A DNA stretch of 64,000 bases from a virus (IMGVR_UViG_3300025085_000002:108977-172976), one strand, 5' to 3'. Positions 37,159 through 46,437 are shown, counted from the first letter of the stretch. Numbers and translations: made by a program. Notes: generated by a model not told the origin, from the letters alone.

Positions 37159-37569
37159 TTGAAAACATTTATTAAAGAAACATATAAATTCTACACCGAA
37201 GATGGTATACCTCATACATTAGCTATGGAGTATACCATTTCCGATGTTTACGAACGACTATGTACTGAAGGTGTAATGACTGAAGATTTACGTAAGTGGT
37301 TTGGTAAAGGTAAGACTGGTTCATCAGATGGTGGTGGATGGGATAGATATAGTTCTGATGGTAAGAAGTTAGGTAAATGTGGTGATGGTAAAGAGGGTGG
37401 TGCATACGCTGCATGTTTATCAAAAGAAAAGGCTGCAAAACTTGGACCAAAGGGTAGAGCAACTTTCGTGAATAGAAAGAGACGTGCTCAAAAGAAGAGT
37501 GGCGATTCAAAAAAAGGTGGAAATCGGACTAAAGGAAAAAAACCAACAAACTCAAAGACTGGGGCATAA
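37159..37569 (+). CDS. DUF5872-like basic protein
   Basis: A 136-residue protein. Residues 47-136 (DLRKWFGKGKTG, GGGWDRYSSDGKKLGKCGDG, AAKLGPKGRATFVNRKRRAQKK) match a basic domain, I believe DUF5872, found in marine phages and giant viruses. The strong positive charge suggests DNA binding. The TTG start at 37159 is supported by a GGAG seven bases upstream. Between a short N-terminal part and this domain lie CTE|G and MTE|D, possible prohead-protease sites, so the basic domain might be packed with DNA. Confidence 0.65.
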   Translation: MKTFIKETYKFYTEDGIPHTLAMEYTISDVYERLCTEGVMTEDLRKWFGKGKTGSSDGGGWDRYSSDGKKLGKCGDGKEGGAYAACLSKEKAAKLGPKGRATFVNRKRRAQKKSGDSKKGGNRTKGKKPTNSKTGA

Positions 37570-37572
37570 GAT

Positions 37573-37872
37573 ATGATTAAGTTAAAACAATTACTAAACG
37601 AGAGTGATTACAAGATATATCACAAATCATTTACTGCAGCATCTGAAGAAGCAAGGAAGCTTGCTGAAAAACGTGGATTCGAAATCGATGAAGACGATTG
37701 GCAGTCTCAGATTGTAATGGGTGGTCGTAACAAACGCTCAAGACCAAGTGAAGGTAAAACTACTGAGTTCACAATTAGATTACTTAAAGGTGGTAAACCA
37801 CAACGTAAGTCTCTTCAAATCCAAGTATATGGTATGAAGAAGGGTTATGAACTAAACGCATACATCAACTAA
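37573..37872 (+). CDS. Small basic protein with prohead-type N-terminal tag
   Basis: A 99-residue basic protein beginning MIKLKQLLNES. The short hydrophobic-basic leader ending in L-N-E|S resembles the capsid-targeting sequence of T4 internal proteins, which is removed by gp21 after (L/I)-x-E. The rest (ASEEARKLAEKRGFEIDED, then KSLQIQVYGMKKGYELNAYIN) is a small alpha/beta domain I do not recognise. A GGGG-type SD precedes the start. Confidence 0.65.
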   Translation: MIKLKQLLNESDYKIYHKSFTAASEEARKLAEKRGFEIDEDDWQSQIVMGGRNKRSRPSEGKTTEFTIRLLKGGKPQRKSLQIQVYGMKKGYELNAYIN

Positions 37873-37880
37873 GGGGTATT

Positions 37881-39677
37881 ATGAATACTAAACTAAATAA
37901 ATCGGTTAAGAAGTTTTTAGATGATTATCTAAAAGATGAAAAAAAGAATTCGCCAGAACATCAAGAATCGGTTATGCTGATTATGAGAGGCGCCTTAACT
38001 GACGCTAACTTTCATAGTGAAGCAAAACAATTAGGTAAATACTTTCCAAAAGCAGGTAAGAAATACATTGGTACACCAATGGAAGATGTGATTGAAAGTA
38101 AGGGTATTGCTATTGCTAAAGCTGCAAAGTGGGATGGTCATGATATCATTGACGCATTTGCATTTTACCTAAGTATGTCAATTGGTGGTTCATTCGGAAA
38201 TAGATTGATGTCACTAAAAGAATCAATTGAAGAGTCATTAGTTGAAGAGGGTGAAAAGTTAGACGAGAAGAATGTACCAACTAACCCATCTAAATGGGCT
38301 TACTATAAAGCACAAGCAAAGAAGAAGTTTGACGTATACCCATCAGCATATGCAAATGGTTGGGCTTCAAAACAATACAAAAAAGCTGGTGGTGGTTGGA
38401 AGACTGAATCAGTAAACGAAGGTATGGTAAGTCCAAGTAAAGGGCATGCTTACTATAAGTTGAGTAAAGACACCCCAATCAAATATGTATCAGGTCATTA
38501 TGGAGTCGGATTAAAAGTTCCTGGTGTATTACTTCATAACGAATATGATACAATCAAAGGTCAGAAGGGTGCTTACATTATCAATTACTTCAATCAACAT
38601 TTCTATGTGGATATTAAAAACAAATTTGCATCAAGAATTGCCCATCCAGATAATAAAGAGCAAAATAAAGATTTGAAAAAAAATATGCAGTTCTCGGCAG
38701 TTGCACCTGACCACAAAGATTGGAAGAAATATGTGAAGGAATCAGTAAACGAAGGTTATGGTAAATTCATTAAAGCTAAAAACCTTACTGATATCATTAA
38801 ATTATCAAAGCAAAAGAAAAACGCAACATTCTATGTAACTGATGATAACAATTCTCGTATTGGTGCATTTTATTTAAAGAATGGTAAGTTTGCTAAAGCA
38901 ACTACTGCAAACCCTAGCTATGATTTACAAAATAACAAAACTAAGTTAAGAGATAGAAGTGATGTAATCTACAAGTATAAAGTAGACGAATCAGTAAACG
39001 AAGCTAAGGATAAAGTATTTGTAGTGATGTTTAAGGTCAAAAAAGATTTACCCAATAGAAGTGTAAAACCATCTTCAGCTGTATATGCAAAAGAAGCTGA
39101 TGCTAAGAAATTCTTAAAATCGGTTGAGAAAGATGGTGGTAAGGGAATGATTGTAAAGTCTAATAAACCCGTTGGTGTAAAGGTAAATGAAGCTGCAACA
39201 AGAACTGCTGTGGAAATTGGTGGTTTGACCGGTGTGAATAAAGATGCTATCCAAAAGTTTGTTGATGATAACAAATTAGACATTGAGAAAGTATACCAAT
39301 TCGTTAAGAAAGGTAAACTTGCTGATAGAATGAAGTTAGTATCTGCAATCGCAGGTAAACCTAATAACCCAGTTCAAAAGAAGATGGTTAAACAATTCGG
39401 TGAAGGTATCATCAAAGAAGCAAAAGTAAGATTGGGTAAAGACTCAGTAAACTTCAAAGTGATGGGTGACTCAAAGGGATTGACCCTAATCGCTGCAAGT
39501 GGTAATGACTTAGATGGTCTTCAAGATGCAATTGAAAATAATGTTGATGTGAAAGAAGAATTGAGAAAGACACTTGAGAAACAACTTAAAGTTCCAGTTG
39601 AAGTGGATAGAGATTACGATGGTGCTGGTTTTAGATTCAACATTGACTTTTACTCATTGGCTAAAAAGGTAAAGTAA
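37881..39677 (+). CDS. Modular basic polyprotein with repeated SVNE linkers
   Basis: A 598-residue lysine-rich protein made of about six small modules. Their borders carry VNE|G at 180 and 291, VNE|A at 374 and 437, and IKE|A at 513; three borders share the identical 16-base sequence GAATCAGTAAACGAAG. These resemble the likely gp23 maturation site (VSE|A) and the gp21 rule (I/L/V)-x-E. Module 1 ends with NPSKWAYYKAQAKKKF and SAYANGWASKQYKKAGGGW, a domain I know from marine phages and giant viruses. I infer a prohead-protease substrate giving internal head proteins. SD AAGGGG. Confidence 0.7.
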   Translation: MNTKLNKSVKKFLDDYLKDEKKNSPEHQESVMLIMRGALTDANFHSEAKQLGKYFPKAGKKYIGTPMEDVIESKGIAIAKAAKWDGHDIIDAFAFYLSMSIGGSFGNRLMSLKESIEESLVEEGEKLDEKNVPTNPSKWAYYKAQAKKKFDVYPSAYANGWASKQYKKAGGGWKTESVNEGMVSPSKGHAYYKLSKDTPIKYVSGHYGVGLKVPGVLLHNEYDTIKGQKGAYIINYFNQHFYVDIKNKFASRIAHPDNKEQNKDLKKNMQFSAVAPDHKDWKKYVKESVNEGYGKFIKAKNLTDIIKLSKQKKNATFYVTDDNNSRIGAFYLKNGKFAKATTANPSYDLQNNKTKLRDRSDVIYKYKVDESVNEAKDKVFVVMFKVKKDLPNRSVKPSSAVYAKEADAKKFLKSVEKDGGKGMIVKSNKPVGVKVNEAATRTAVEIGGLTGVNKDAIQKFVDDNKLDIEKVYQFVKKGKLADRMKLVSAIAGKPNNPVQKKMVKQFGEGIIKEAKVRLGKDSVNFKVMGDSKGLTLIAASGNDLDGLQDAIENNVDVKEELRKTLEKQLKVPVEVDRDYDGAGFRFNIDFYSLAKKVK

Positions 39678-39678
39678 G

Positions 39679-40548
39679 ATGACTAAAACACAACTCAAGG
39701 AATTAATCAGAGAAGAATACCATAACGTAAAAGACTTTATGGAAGATAAGTATGGTTTTACTCCTGAGCTGGGTAAGGTCATTGACAACCCATATGTATC
39801 ATCATTTAAAAATGAAGCTACATATTCAAGTGGATTATATATGATACTTGACAAAGATGGTAAAGTCGTTGATAAGGGTCTTGAAAGTAATATGTGGTAT
39901 TCCTTTGAAAAATATAGAGGTAAAGGAACACACTATATCGTATCAAAGAAAAACCTAAGTAAAGCACAATCACTTATCAAAAAATATCAGTCAGACCTTA
40001 GTAATACTAAGTTCAGAGATTCGATGTTTAAATTGTACAAGGAATCAGTATCAACTGAAGCGTTATCAGATTATGAAAAAGATGGTGCTGACTACGAACA
40101 ATTATACAAAGATTACTTATACTCTAAGAAGAGAAAAACCGAAGGTGATGAAGTAATCGATGAGTATGATGTTGATACTATTGAAGAGACGACTGATTTC
40201 ATAAACTTTATGAAAGAATACTCTCAGATGTTAAATTTACATAAAGAGCAGAATAGTGATATCTACGCACTAAACCCAACACTTGATGAAGCAGAGTATC
40301 AAGGTCGTGACGTAAAACTTGGTAAACCAATGCAAGGTGATGTTAAGAAGTTTAAAGTATACGTAAAGAATCCAAAGGGAAATGTTGTAAAGGTAAACTT
40401 CGGACATGGTGGAACATCTGCAAAGGGTAAAACAATGTCTATCAAAAAGAATGACCCTGCGAGACGTAAGGCATTTAGAGCAAGACATAATTGTGATAAT
40501 CCTGGACCACGACATAAAGCTAGATATTGGTCTTGTCGTAAGTGGTAA
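39679..40548 (+). CDS. Modular protein with basic C-terminal phage domain
   Basis: A 289-residue protein. It starts MTKTQLKELIREEY, a leader like those of its neighbours. Residues about 50-127 form a module related to part of the protein at 47218 (THYIVSKKNLSKAQSLIKKY). The last 85 residues (YQGRDVKLGKP, KVYVKNPKGNVVKVNFG, NDPARRKAFRARHNCDNPGP, YWSCRKW) are a conserved basic domain seen in many marine phages, immediately preceded by LDE|A at 204, an ideal gp21-type site. STE|A at 127 may be another. It is possibly a head-packaged precursor. Confidence 0.7.
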   Translation: MTKTQLKELIREEYHNVKDFMEDKYGFTPELGKVIDNPYVSSFKNEATYSSGLYMILDKDGKVVDKGLESNMWYSFEKYRGKGTHYIVSKKNLSKAQSLIKKYQSDLSNTKFRDSMFKLYKESVSTEALSDYEKDGADYEQLYKDYLYSKKRKTEGDEVIDEYDVDTIEETTDFINFMKEYSQMLNLHKEQNSDIYALNPTLDEAEYQGRDVKLGKPMQGDVKKFKVYVKNPKGNVVKVNFGHGGTSAKGKTMSIKKNDPARRKAFRARHNCDNPGPRHKARYWSCRKW

Positions 40549-40569
40549 CTTAATTAACTCCGAGTTACA

Positions 40570-40577
40570 TACTTATA
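40570..40577 (+). promoter_or_regulatory. Putative late promoter box TACTTATA
   Basis: TTACATACTTATATAAACAAG lies 31 bases before the ATG at 40609 in an otherwise empty gap. It is a close match to the extended late consensus. Confidence 0.58.
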
Positions 40578-40608
40578 TAAACAAGTAAGTTTAACAAAAG
40601 AGAGAATT

Positions 40609-40926
40609 ATGACAAAACTTAAAAATTGGTTCATCGGTCTATGGAATAGATTATTGAACAAAACTACCATTGATGAACAAATCATGGAAACAGTAGCAGA
40701 TGCAAAGGAAAAGCTAGAATCAGTTAAAGAAGAGTTTGCTGATGTAGCAGAAGAACTTAAAGACGTAATGTCGGCCATTAAGGGAAAGGTTACTAAAAGT
40801 AAACTTCGTTCGATGACAAAAGTACAAATGCTTGAAGCTGCTAAAAAAGACCACAATGTTGATTTGGATTCTAAACTAAACAAGACGAATCTAATTAATA
40901 AAGTTTACGAACTTTACAACAAGTAA
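40609..40926 (+). CDS. Small helical protein with SAP/HeH-like C terminus
   Basis: A 105-residue protein: an amphipathic N terminus (LKNWFIGLWNRLLNK), a glutamate-rich coiled coil, and a C-terminal helix-extended-helix region (SKLRSMTKVQMLEAAKKDHNV, then LNKTNLINKVYELYNK) that recalls SAP/HeH nucleic-acid-binding motifs. Similar proteins occur as hypotheticals in marine T4-like phages. SD AGAGAG. Role unknown; binding of DNA near packaging is possible. Confidence 0.65.
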   Translation: MTKLKNWFIGLWNRLLNKTTIDEQIMETVADAKEKLESVKEEFADVAEELKDVMSAIKGKVTKSKLRSMTKVQMLEAAKKDHNVDLDSKLNKTNLINKVYELYNK

Positions 40927-40929
40927 TTT

Positions 40930-41511
40930 GTGAGAAATTATTTCGGAGATATCAAGACCCTTCTGATAGTAGTATTAGGAGTTATTATATTTTTGACACG
41001 TGGTTGTCAGAACGGGTCTGATATTACCGAACCACAAGTTATTACTGAAGTAGTCACAAAATGGGATACTGTACAAATTGAAAAAACCAAGTACATCCCA
41101 AAGGTAGTGGAGAAGGTAGTAGTTAATATTGATACATTTACTACACCAATTGATACATTATCAGTATTAAAAGATTATTACGCAAAATACTTTTATACTG
41201 ACACTATTATTATAGATTCGCTAGGTTATGTTACTATTAACGATACGATAACACGTAACCTAATTTCATTTAGAGATGTTCAATCCGAAATACTCATCCC
41301 AACAACTACAATTACTAATACTGTTTACATCAACAAACGTGAACTCTATGTGGGTACTACGTTAAATGGTGACCGAACTCAATTATATAACTTGAGCGGT
41401 AATCTTTTATACAAAACAAAAAAACGTAATGTATATAATATTGGGGTAGGTGTAGATAGTGACTTCAAGCCCGTTTACACAATTGGTATGTATTGGAAGT
41501 TTGGTAAATAA
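40930..41511 (+). CDS. Single-pass membrane or lipoprotein, 193 aa, GTG start
   Basis: One hydrophobic segment (LLIVVLGVIIFLTRGC, residues 10-25) ends in a cysteine, so it could be an N-terminal anchor or an imperfect lipobox. The rest is beta-rich, threonine-rich and ends in alternating strands (YNIGVGVDSDFKPVYTIGMYWKFGK, in parts). No lysis gene is otherwise visible nearby; a spanin-like role is possible but unproven. It ends 8 bases before the terminase gene. Confidence 0.6.
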   Translation: MRNYFGDIKTLLIVVLGVIIFLTRGCQNGSDITEPQVITEVVTKWDTVQIEKTKYIPKVVEKVVVNIDTFTTPIDTLSVLKDYYAKYFYTDTIIIDSLGYVTINDTITRNLISFRDVQSEILIPTTTITNTVYINKRELYVGTTLNGDRTQLYNLSGNLLYKTKKRNVYNIGVGVDSDFKPVYTIGMYWKFGK

Positions 41512-41519
41512 TAGGTGAT

Positions 41520-43094
41520 ATGCCAAAAGATATAAAAACACTAATCAGGGAAGAGTGGGTTAAGTGTGCTAAGGATCCAGTATATTTCTTCAAGAAGTAT
41601 TGTTATATCCAACACCCCCACCGAGGTAAGATTTTATTTAATCTTTACCCATTTCAAGAAGACTTAATGACAAGTGTAAATGAGGAACGATTCAACGTAA
41701 TCCTCAAGTCACGTCAGTTGGGTATCTCAACACTATCAGCCGGGTATTCACTATGGTTGATGTTGTTTCATGAAGATAAAAACATTCTTGTAATTGCTAC
41801 CAAACAAGAGGTAGCTAAGAATCTTGTTACTAAGGTAAGATTCATGCATGATAATTTACCAACGTGGCTAAAGGGTCAGACTGAAGAAGATAACAAACTA
41901 TCCTTACGATTACGAAATGGTTCTCAAATTAAAGCAACATCTGCCGCAGGTGATGCTGGTCGTTCTGAAGCATTATCAATGTTGATTATCGATGAGGCTG
42001 CATTCATTAACAATGTAGAAGAGATTTGGACTTCGGCACAATCTACACTTTCTACCGGTGGTGGTGCTATTGTATTATCTACTCCAAATGGTGTGGGTAA
42101 TTGGTTTCACAAGATTTGGGTTCAAGGTCAACAAGGAGACCAGTGGAATCCAACCGAATTACATTGGACGGTACATCCTGAGAGAAATCAATTGTGGAGA
42201 GATGAACAAGAGAAATTATTAGGAGCTAAGGGCGCAGCACAAGAGTGTGATTGTGACTTTATCAGTTCTGGCCATACGGTAGTTGAAGGTGCTACATTAC
42301 AATGGTACGAAGAAACGTATGTAAAAGACCCAATTGAAAAACGTGGGTTTGATGGTAACTATTGGTTATGGGACTATCCAAATTATTCTCGTGATTATGT
42401 AGTAGTTGCCGATGTCGCAAGAGGTGACTCATCCGATTATTCAGCATTCCATGTATTCGATGTAGAGACTGTTGAACAAGTAGCAGAATACAAAGGTAAG
42501 ATTGATACTAAACAATATGGTGCAATGTTAACTTCGGTAGCGGCGGAATGGAACAACGCAATGTTGGTGATTGAAAACGCAAATATTGGTTGGGCAGTGA
42601 TACAAGAAGTAATTGATAGAAACTATGATAATCTATATTATTCATATAGAGATGTAGGTTACATAGATGATGATATACATCTCAGAAAAGGTTTTGACTT
42701 AAAACGTAAAGAGGATATGGTTCCTGGATTTTCTATGACAAGTAGAACTCGACCATTAGTAATATCTAAGTTAGATATGTATATGAGAGAGAGGACCCCT
42801 ATAATCCATTCTAAGAGACTTATAGACGAATTGTTTGTATTCATATGGAATGGTAGTAGAGCTGAAGCACAACGTGGTTATAATGATGACTTGGTGATAT
42901 CATTCTCCACCGGTCTTTGGGTACGTGATACGGCATTAAAATTAAGACAACAGGGTATGGATTTAACGAGAACTACATTAGGGCATATGGGTAAGTCAAG
43001 TACCGGTGTTTATTCTAACCGTAACCTCGGCCAAGACCCATGGAAACAAAAAGACCAACATGGAAAGGACCAAGATTTAACTTGGTTACTTTAA
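41520..43094 (+). CDS. 17: Large terminase subunit (gp17), DNA-packaging motor and nuclease
   Basis: The ATPase that pumps DNA into the prohead and cuts the concatemer. In 524 residues: a Walker A-like loop S64-RQLGIST71, Walker B MLIIDEAAF around D158-E159, the coupling motif LSTPNG, and an RNase H-type nuclease with D298 in VVADVARGD and E352 in LVIENANIGW. Length and motif order match T4 gp17 without its N-terminal extension. SD AGGTGAT. Portal follows directly; no small terminase is visible nearby. Confidence 0.96.
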   Translation: MPKDIKTLIREEWVKCAKDPVYFFKKYCYIQHPHRGKILFNLYPFQEDLMTSVNEERFNVILKSRQLGISTLSAGYSLWLMLFHEDKNILVIATKQEVAKNLVTKVRFMHDNLPTWLKGQTEEDNKLSLRLRNGSQIKATSAAGDAGRSEALSMLIIDEAAFINNVEEIWTSAQSTLSTGGGAIVLSTPNGVGNWFHKIWVQGQQGDQWNPTELHWTVHPERNQLWRDEQEKLLGAKGAAQECDCDFISSGHTVVEGATLQWYEETYVKDPIEKRGFDGNYWLWDYPNYSRDYVVVADVARGDSSDYSAFHVFDVETVEQVAEYKGKIDTKQYGAMLTSVAAEWNNAMLVIENANIGWAVIQEVIDRNYDNLYYSYRDVGYIDDDIHLRKGFDLKRKEDMVPGFSMTSRTRPLVISKLDMYMRERTPIIHSKRLIDELFVFIWNGSRAEAQRGYNDDLVISFSTGLWVRDTALKLRQQGMDLTRTTLGHMGKSSTGVYSNRNLGQDPWKQKDQHGKDQDLTWLL

Positions 43095-43095
43095 A

Positions 43096-43127
43096 TTTGG
43101 TACTTTAATTTATTTTTTGTATATTTA
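43096..43127 (+). promoter_or_regulatory. Bacteroidota-type promoter upstream of the portal gene
   Basis: TTTG at 43096-43099, exactly 20 bases with a T tract, then TATATTTA at 43120-43127. It overlaps the TATTTATA late box at 43122-43129, so portal and downstream genes may have both host-type and late transcription starts. Confidence 0.55.
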
Positions 43128-43129
43128 TA
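43122..43129 (+). promoter_or_regulatory. Putative late promoter box TATTTATA (overlaps host-type promoter)
   Basis: TATTTATA sits 38 bases before the portal ATG and shares six bases with the -7 box of the host-type promoter. Confidence 0.5.
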
Positions 43130-43167
43130 ACTTGTAGAAGTATATACTTTTAGTTAGAGACGAAATT

Positions 43168-45018
43168 ATGGCAGATAAATCACTATTTAATAGGTTAGGA
43201 AAATTATTCAACACTCAAGTTGTTGTCCGTAGGATTGGTAAGGGTCGTACCCAAACTATCGATACTCAAAGACTACAATCTCAGGGTAACCTCCGTGGTT
43301 CATCTTATTACGATAGGTTTGGTAGAATGCATACCTCTCGTAGAAATTGGGAAACGTATAACAATCAATTTAATTATCATTCAAATAAATTAGAACTATA
43401 TACTGATTACGAAGCAATGGATAAAGATTCCATTCTAAACTCAGTATTAGATATATACGCCGATGAGTGTACTCTAAAAAATGACATGGGTGATGTTCTT
43501 AGAATTAAAACTAATGACGAGAACGTAAAAAAGATTCTTCACAACCTATTTTACGATGTAATGAATATTGAGTTCAATCTTTGGGCTTGGATTCGTGGTA
43601 TGAATAAATATGGTGACTACTTCCTACATCTTGATATTGAAGAAGGTGTTGGTATTGTAAACGTATCACCAATGTCAGCATACGAAGTAGAAAGAGAAGA
43701 AGGGTTTAATCCCGAAAACCCATACGAAGTAAGATTTAAATTAGGTTCAATGGGTGCTGCTCATGGTGCAAGTGTAAACAAGAACGCTGATTACTTTGAG
43801 TTCTATCAAATCGCACATTTCCGTTTATTAGCAGATACAAACTTCCTTCCATATGGTCGTTCGTTGCTAGAAGGTGCAAGAAAGACTTGGAAGCAGTTGA
43901 CTCTTATGGAAGATGCTATGATGATTCATAGAATTATGAGAGCACCTGAAAGACGTACATTTAAAATTGATGTAGGTAACATTCCACCTGGTGAAGTTGA
44001 TAACCACATGAGAGGTATCATTGACCAAATGAAGAAAGTACCATATCTTGACCAAAATACTGGTGACTACAATCTCAAGTTTAATCTAATGAATATGTTA
44101 GATGATTACTACCTACCAGTTCGTGGTGGTCAAAGTGGTACTGAGATAGATACACTAAGTGGTATGGAATTCGGTGGTATTGATGATATAGAATACCTAA
44201 GAAATAGAATGATGGCTGCACTAAAAGTACCAAAAGCATTTATTGGGTACGATGAGTCAGTTGAAGGTAAGGCAACTCTTGCACAAGAGGACATCAGATT
44301 CGCACGTTCAGTTGAGAGAATCCAAAAGATTGTTCTTTCTGAATTAACTAAGATTGCAATTGTTCACTTATATTCACAAGGTTACGAAAACGAAGACCTT
44401 GTTAACTTTGAGTTGGAACTTACAAACCCATCTATCATATACGAACAAGAGAAAGCTGCATTGTGGTCTGAGAAGGTATCATTGGTATCTGATATGAAAG
44501 ACCTCAAAATGGTTTCTCAAGAATGGATGTATAAGAACATATTCAATATGAGTGATGATGAGTGGGCTCTTGAACAAGGTAAAGTTATTGGAGATTTAAA
44601 ACTCGGATTTAGACAAGCTCAAATTGAAGATGAAGGTAATGATCCAGTTAAAACTGGCGAGTCATTTGGCACACCACACGATTTGGCACAAATGCATCAA
44701 ACACCTAACGATGATGGTGGTTCTCCTGAAGGTGGGTTTGATGGCGCTGGTAGACCATCAACATCAGGTAACTATAAAACGGATGATAGTGCATTTGGCA
44801 GAGACCCACTTGGTCAAAAGACCGATATTAAACCAGCCGCAACATATCATAAGTATAAAAATTCACCACTTGCTTACGAGCAAACACAAGCTTTGAAATC
44901 ATCTTTGAAAAACGTTAAACGCAAAACAACTAAGATTCTAAATGAATCTTTATTAGAAGATGAAAAGGCTGAATCGGGTTTATTAGATGAGAGAAATCTT
45001 ATCGATGACACGATTTGA
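43168..45018 (+). CDS. 20: Portal protein (gp20)
   Basis: The 616-residue dodecameric portal through which DNA enters and leaves the head. Recognised by T4 gp20-like stretches: DSILNSVLDIYADECTLKN, FNLWAWIRGMNKYGDYFLHLD, ILEGARKTWKQLTLMEDAMMIHRI-type helix (here LLEGARKTWKQLTLMEDAM), APERRTFKIDVGNIPP and GGQSGTEIDTLSGMEFG. It lies between terminase and the prohead protease, as in T4. SD AGAGACGA. Confidence 0.95.
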   Translation: MADKSLFNRLGKLFNTQVVVRRIGKGRTQTIDTQRLQSQGNLRGSSYYDRFGRMHTSRRNWETYNNQFNYHSNKLELYTDYEAMDKDSILNSVLDIYADECTLKNDMGDVLRIKTNDENVKKILHNLFYDVMNIEFNLWAWIRGMNKYGDYFLHLDIEEGVGIVNVSPMSAYEVEREEGFNPENPYEVRFKLGSMGAAHGASVNKNADYFEFYQIAHFRLLADTNFLPYGRSLLEGARKTWKQLTLMEDAMMIHRIMRAPERRTFKIDVGNIPPGEVDNHMRGIIDQMKKVPYLDQNTGDYNLKFNLMNMLDDYYLPVRGGQSGTEIDTLSGMEFGGIDDIEYLRNRMMAALKVPKAFIGYDESVEGKATLAQEDIRFARSVERIQKIVLSELTKIAIVHLYSQGYENEDLVNFELELTNPSIIYEQEKAALWSEKVSLVSDMKDLKMVSQEWMYKNIFNMSDDEWALEQGKVIGDLKLGFRQAQIEDEGNDPVKTGESFGTPHDLAQMHQTPNDDGGSPEGGFDGAGRPSTSGNYKTDDSAFGRDPLGQKTDIKPAATYHKYKNSPLAYEQTQALKSSLKNVKRKTTKILNESLLEDEKAESGLLDERNLIDDTI

Positions 45019-45030
45019 TGAGTTTTTACA

Positions 45031-45038
45031 TATTTATA
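45031..45038 (+). promoter_or_regulatory. Putative late promoter box TATTTATA
   Basis: ACATATTTATAAATTGG in the gap after the portal gene, 29 bases before the ATG at 45068, followed by an AAGG SD. Confidence 0.58.
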
Positions 45039-45067
45039 AATTGGAATAGTAATAGATAAGGTTTACA

Positions 45068-45913
45068 ATGGCCAAATTAAAACACAGCAAGTTTAAAAAT
45101 ACGGGTATTCTATTTGAATTACTCGTAAAGCAAATCGCATCCGATACACTTGCGAACAAAGATTCTCTTGCCTTGGAAATAATAAAGAAACATTTCAAAA
45201 GAGGTACTGAATTAAACAAAGAGTTAAAATTGTATCAATCTTTAACTAAAGAAAACTTCGATAACCAATATCAGGCTCAGGAGTTTTTAAATATTGTATT
45301 GGAAGAACGTGGTAGTTTAAATGAGGGTATTCTTCGTAGACAAAAGTATAATTTGATTAAATCAATCAAAGAGTCATTTGTTATGGAGGACTTCTTTAAA
45401 TATCGTGTTACTAATTATCGTGAAATGGCATCGGTTTACAAAATGTTTGAAAATACAAGTTTGACATCTCCAAAAGAGTACGTTACTTGTAAAAATACAA
45501 TACTCGAAGTAATCACTAAATCAAATGTTGAGATTGTAACTGAATCTGATAATACTGAGTATAACAACCAATCTAAAGAAGTTAGGTTGTTGGCTTATAA
45601 GTTCTTGGTTGAATCATTTAACTCAAAGTACACAACTTTATCAGAAGAACAAAAGATGATTTTAAAGAATTATATCAACAACGTTGATAATTCAACTAAA
45701 TTAAAGTCATTTGTTATAACTGAAGTTAAGAAACTAAAGAAAAGTTTCAAAGCAGTAGATGTATCGGATAAAGTAGCACAAATAAAACTAAATGAAACTG
45801 TAAATCTTATTGATAACATTACAAATTCTAAAATAATCAATGAGAATCAGATTTTATCTCTTCTAAGATATCATGAACTTTTACAAGAGTTACGGAGGGT
45901 TTCAAATGTCTAA
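45068..45913 (+). CDS. Head-region protein between portal and prohead protease
   Basis: A 281-residue helical, lysine-rich protein. It occupies the place of T4 genes 67/68 (prohead core proteins), and similar hypotheticals stand between gp20 and gp21 in marine T4-like phages. Opening KLKHSKFKNTGILFELLVKQI is distinctive but unassigned. A role in prohead assembly is inferred from position only. Its end overlaps the next gene by 8 bases. Confidence 0.68.
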   Translation: MAKLKHSKFKNTGILFELLVKQIASDTLANKDSLALEIIKKHFKRGTELNKELKLYQSLTKENFDNQYQAQEFLNIVLEERGSLNEGILRRQKYNLIKSIKESFVMEDFFKYRVTNYREMASVYKMFENTSLTSPKEYVTCKNTILEVITKSNVEIVTESDNTEYNNQSKEVRLLAYKFLVESFNSKYTTLSEEQKMILKNYINNVDNSTKLKSFVITEVKKLKKSFKAVDVSDKVAQIKLNETVNLIDNITNSKIINENQILSLLRYHELLQELRRVSNV

Positions 45914-46436
45914 ATTCTTACTAGAACAATTGGAAGGTAAGTTTGAAGAGCTGGAGTCAATCGAAACTCTTAAAGAGGAAGAGGTAGATGAGGCTAATGT
46001 AACATCTAATATGGATGGGGGAGCAGGCCCACCTAAAACTCCTAACGCATTTGCAAAGAGTGAAGATGAAGATGATTTGGATACTGACCACATAGAGGTA
46101 CTTGGTTATAAAAAACCAAAGAAAACAAAAAAGATAAATACGGAGTCTAAAACTATGAAGAAATTAGAAGATAAGCTAGAACGTATAATCGAAGCTACTT
46201 ATAGAGATTACAAAAAAGATGACTCTATGAAGGCACATCAAAAAGTAAATAAATCTATCAAAGAGATTAATCGAATGATGTACGAAGTTGAAAAGATTGT
46301 AAATCAGAACACTAAGTTAAAAAATGAAATGGGTGTATCTAATGAACAATATTGGAAGTCTACACAAAAAAGATTCGGTAAGATTTCAGAAAGAATGTTA
46401 AAAGTTGCTCGTAACTTAAAAGAATTGAGCGCATAG
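45906..46436 (+). CDS. Prohead core-like protein, 176 aa
   Basis: Start chosen at ATG 45906 because a strong SD (GGAGGG, 45894-45899) precedes it; an in-frame TTG at 45873 lies deep in the upstream gene. The N-terminal half is acidic, with VDE|A near residue 30 as a possible protease site; the C-terminal half is a basic coiled coil. This acidic/basic build and position suggest a prohead core protein, comparable to T4 gp67/gp68, without clear sequence similarity. Confidence 0.65.
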   Translation: MSKFLLEQLEGKFEELESIETLKEEEVDEANVTSNMDGGAGPPKTPNAFAKSEDEDDLDTDHIEVLGYKKPKKTKKINTESKTMKKLEDKLERIIEATYRDYKKDDSMKAHQKVNKSIKEINRMMYEVEKIVNQNTKLKNEMGVSNEQYWKSTQKRFGKISERMLKVARNLKELSA

Positions 46437-46437
46437 T

